Shown in pieces: positions 5,937-7,677 of a DNA stretch of 7,677 nucleotides. Source of the DNA: an uncultured Eubacteriales bacterium (GTDB taxonomy: Bacteria > Bacillota > Clostridia > Peptostreptococcales > Anaerovoracaceae). The stretch is from the NCBI GenBank assembly GCA_959021945.1, contig CAUEYG010000060.1, forward strand, positions 1-7,677. The letters run 5' to 3'. The notes under the pieces were generated by a model, which did not search any database, was not told where the DNA came from, and saw only the letters and a list, made by a program, of their open reading frames with translations. Both the position numbers and the translations under genes were made by a program. Every line of letters begins with the position of its first letter. Position 1 is the stretch's first letter.

Positions 5937-6290
5937 TTATCGGATTGATTTTGGGTTAAAGATCAAAGCAATGATATAGCCCCAGGCAATTGCTATTGAA
6001 ATTCCTCCGGCAGTAGCTTTGACCCCGCCGGTAATGGCTCCCAGAAGACTTTGCTGAGCTCCCTCCATGGCTCCTTTTGCCAGAGCATATCCAAATCCGG
6101 GAAGAGGCACCTTTGCCCCGCTCTGGGCCAACTGTACCAAGGGTTCATAAATTTGCAGCCCCTGCAGTACAGCACCGGCAACTACTAGCAATACTAAAAC
6201 CCGCGGCGCTGTCAGCTTTGTCACATCCATTAAGATTTGGCCGACCACGCAGATAGCGCCGCCTATTAAAAATGTATATACATACTCCAT
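5937..6290 (-). CDS. spoVAE: SpoVAE (SpoVAC/SpoVAEB family), spore dipicolinic acid channel subunit
   Basis: This 117-residue polytopic membrane protein belongs to the SpoVA complex, which moves Ca-dipicolinate into the forespore and releases it at germination. Hydrophobic segments lie at about 5-21, 31-46, 82-90 and 96-111. The family core GAKVPLPGFGYALAKG (58-73), followed by AMEG, is recognisable. It aligns by eye with the GAGVIVPITGFANSM core of SpoVAC in the same operon, in line with the two being paralogues. Its ATG lies 3 bases after the spoVAD stop, and a strong AGGAGG sits inside the end of spoVAD. The length fits the family (about 116). The terminator follows directly, so it is the last gene. 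The operon is forespore sigma-G dependent in Bacillus; its promoter lies outside the window. Confidence 0.93.
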   Translation of the reverse strand: MEYVYTFLIGGAICVVGQILMDVTKLTAPRVLVLLVVAGAVLQGLQIYEPLVQLAQSGAKVPLPGFGYALAKGAMEGAQQSLLGAITGGVKATAGGISIAIAWGYIIALIFNPKSIR

Positions 6291-6293
6291 AAT

Positions 6294-7376
6294 TTAATCC
6301 TCCTGCCCGCCTGCTTCTAAGGAAATGGCATGGGCGATTCCCGGGATTGATTCCCCCTGAAATGGACTGATGGTAGAAAGCAGCGCTCCTGTAGACATAA
6401 TCAGCACTTTTTTCAGTTCACCTCTTTGCAGGCGTTTATAAATATATCCGGAAAAAACACTTGCTGAACATCCGCATCCACTGCCTCCACTATGAACATC
6501 CTGTTTTTTCTCAAAGATCATAGCACCGCAGTCATCATATCGATTTTCCACTTCCTTCTTTGGTATGCCGGCATCTATAAGCAAGTCTTTTGCAATATCC
6601 TTTCCAATGTATCCTAAATCTCCTGTAAGAACTAAATCGTAATAATCAATACTTCTTCCTGTATCCTCAAAATGGTTTAACAAAGTATCCACTGCCGCAG
6701 GAGCCATCGCCGCGCCCATTTGATTCGCGTCTTTTACTCCCGCATCTATAATTTTACCAATGGTTCCGCTTTCAACACGAACGATTTTCGGAGGCTTCGT
6801 ATTCCCTGCCTGATCTGCGATATATTGTTGACTGTCTCCGTGACTGCAGGACAAGACCATAGCTCCCGCTGCTGTGGCTGTCCATTGAGCAGAGGGCGGC
6901 CTTTGATTTCCATGCTCTAATGGCATACGGAACTGTCTCTCCGCTGTACAGTAATGACTGGAAGCCCCGATCATCACGTTGTCACTGTACTGCCCATCTG
7001 TTAGAACAGCTCCCAGCGTCAAGGACTCAGTCATTGTGGAACAGGCCCCGTACATACCTAAAAATGGAATATGAAGATCCCGTGCCATAAAGGAAGATGA
7101 CATTAATTGATTGAGTAAGTCCCCGCTGAGCATGGCCCCAATTTCTTCTTTTCTCTTGCCGGATTTTTGCAGCGCTTCCATCATAGCAGTTTTCAGCATT
7201 TTACTTTCTGATTTTTCCCAAGTCTTCTCTCCAAATGTATCATCCTCCAAAATAGTGTCAAACCATTTTCTTAAAGGTCCCTCTCCTTCTTTTGTACCTA
7301 CTACAGAGGCCGAACTGAGGATCACGGGCTTATTGGAAAATACCAAGGTCTGATTTCCCTGTTTGTTTTTTATCAT
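6294..7376 (-). CDS. spoVAD: SpoVAD, dipicolinic acid-binding spore protein with thiolase-like fold
   Basis: SpoVAD is the soluble, membrane-associated SpoVA component that binds dipicolinic acid on the forespore side. It has a thiolase/ketosynthase-like fold without known catalysis. At 360 residues it is slightly longer than the Bacillus protein (about 338). Visible family features are the N-terminal PVILSSASVVGTKEGEGPL (17-35), GMYGACSTMTESLTLG with Cys112 at the thiolase nucleophile position, GASSHYCTAERQFRMP (137-152), GDLGYIGKDI (252-261), and the Gly/Cys-rich HSGGSGCGCSASVF (295-308). The ATG at 7376 is preceded by AAGGGGGA with 4 bases between, overlapping the spoVAC stop region. It sits 10 bases after spoVAC and 3 before spoVAE in the usual clostridial order C-D-E. 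Confidence 0.96.
   Translation of the reverse strand: MIKNKQGNQTLVFSNKPVILSSASVVGTKEGEGPLRKWFDTILEDDTFGEKTWEKSESKMLKTAMMEALQKSGKRKEEIGAMLSGDLLNQLMSSSFMARDLHIPFLGMYGACSTMTESLTLGAVLTDGQYSDNVMIGASSHYCTAERQFRMPLEHGNQRPPSAQWTATAAGAMVLSCSHGDSQQYIADQAGNTKPPKIVRVESGTIGKIIDAGVKDANQMGAAMAPAAVDTLLNHFEDTGRSIDYYDLVLTGDLGYIGKDIAKDLLIDAGIPKKEVENRYDDCGAMIFEKKQDVHSGGSGCGCSASVFSGYIYKRLQRGELKKVLIMSTGALLSTISPFQGESIPGIAHAISLEAGGQED
6299..6304 (-). promoter_or_regulatory. spoVAE ribosome binding site inside the end of spoVAD
   Basis: On the minus strand AGGAGG lies 8 bases before the spoVAE ATG, within the last codons of spoVAD (Gly-Gly-Gln-Glu-Asp). This confirms the spoVAE start and close translational linkage. 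Confidence 0.75.
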
Positions 7377-7386
7377 AGCTTCCCCC

Positions 7387-7677
7387 TTAAAACTGACCTA
7401 TGATCCAGTAGATCACACCGATTACAGCTGATACTGTGATGCCGCAAACCAGCACCGGCCCTGCTAAACTAAAGAGCTTAGCCCCTACTCCCAATACAAT
7501 ACCTTCTTGTTTATATTCGATGGCCGGTGCAACCATAGAGTTTGCAAACCCTGTAATAGGAACGATCACACCTGCCCCTGCAAATTTACCAATCGTGTCA
7601 AAGACTCCCAGCCCAGTCAAAAGCTGTGCTGTCATTACAAGAATAATCGTTACATAAATTCCAGCAGCTTTTTGGTC
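7387..7677 (-). CDS. spoVAC: SpoVAC, spore dipicolinic acid channel subunit (partial, N-terminus beyond the window)
   Basis: The C-terminal 96 residues of a SpoVAC protein are present. The frame is open to the window edge, and an internal Met at 7635 is not the start, because family-typical membrane sequence (GIYVTIILVMTAQLL) precedes it. The hallmark GAGVIVPITGFANSM lies at fragment residues 34-48, followed by an EYKQEGIVLGVGAKLF segment and a final membrane helix (about 73-93). SpoVAC is an integral part of the SpoVA dipicolinate channel and acts as a mechanosensitive channel in Bacillus. Full-length homologues have about 150 residues, so roughly the first third is missing. It precedes spoVAD by 10 bases. 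Confidence 0.94.
   Translation of the reverse strand, partial: DQKAAGIYVTIILVMTAQLLTGLGVFDTIGKFAGAGVIVPITGFANSMVAPAIEYKQEGIVLGVGAKLFSLAGPVLVCGITVSAVIGVIYWIIGQF

Noticed and set aside
6720..7353. Short plus-strand frames opposite spoVAD (6720-6920 and 7111-7353)
   Set aside because: They are antisense to a highly conserved gene and show no coding signs of their own.

Overview
The window reads as chromosomal DNA of an endospore-forming anaerobic Firmicute, most likely class Clostridia (a Lachnospiraceae-like or related gut or sediment anaerobe). The grounds are a spoVA operon, a clostridial-type feoA/feoB/Cys-rich protein cluster, strong AGGAGG ribosome binding sites, a TTG start and a moderate GC content. 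The genus cannot be fixed from the sequence alone. No insertion sequence, phage gene, CRISPR array, tRNA or rRNA is visible, and no gene looks broken.

Layout. (1) 34-3048, plus strand: a large class A penicillin-binding protein (glycosyltransferase plus transpeptidase) with a disordered basic N-terminal tail, an extra region of about 150 residues between its two enzymatic domains, and a Lys/Pro/Ser/Thr repeat tail. It ends at a strong intrinsic terminator (3066-3109). (2) 3146-5867, plus strand: a ferrous-iron (Feo) uptake cluster of feoA, feoB and a small FeoB-associated Cys-rich membrane protein that overlaps feoB by 4 bases. (3) 5937-7677, minus strand: the end of spoVAC (cut by the window edge), then spoVAD and spoVAE, which handle dipicolinic acid during sporulation and germination. 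The feo and spoVA operons converge on one shared bidirectional terminator (5877-5929).

The most interesting part is the non-coding DNA around feoA and feoB. A sigma-A-type promoter before feoA carries a perfect AAAGGT-C-ACCTTT inverted repeat and, just downstream, a palindromic 17-mer. A close copy of this 17-mer (14 of 17 identical, same inverted-repeat shape) lies in the feoA-feoB gap over a second possible promoter, directly after a small intrinsic terminator. The feoB leader can then fold into a compact three-way junction, followed by two mutually exclusive short helices, one of which covers part of the feoB ribosome binding site. This suggests that feoB is regulated separately from feoA, at both DNA and RNA level. 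It is inference from sequence and the main lead here.

The three gene groups are not functionally linked: wall synthesis, iron uptake and spore dipicolinate transport simply adjoin. No wholly new multi-gene system is visible.
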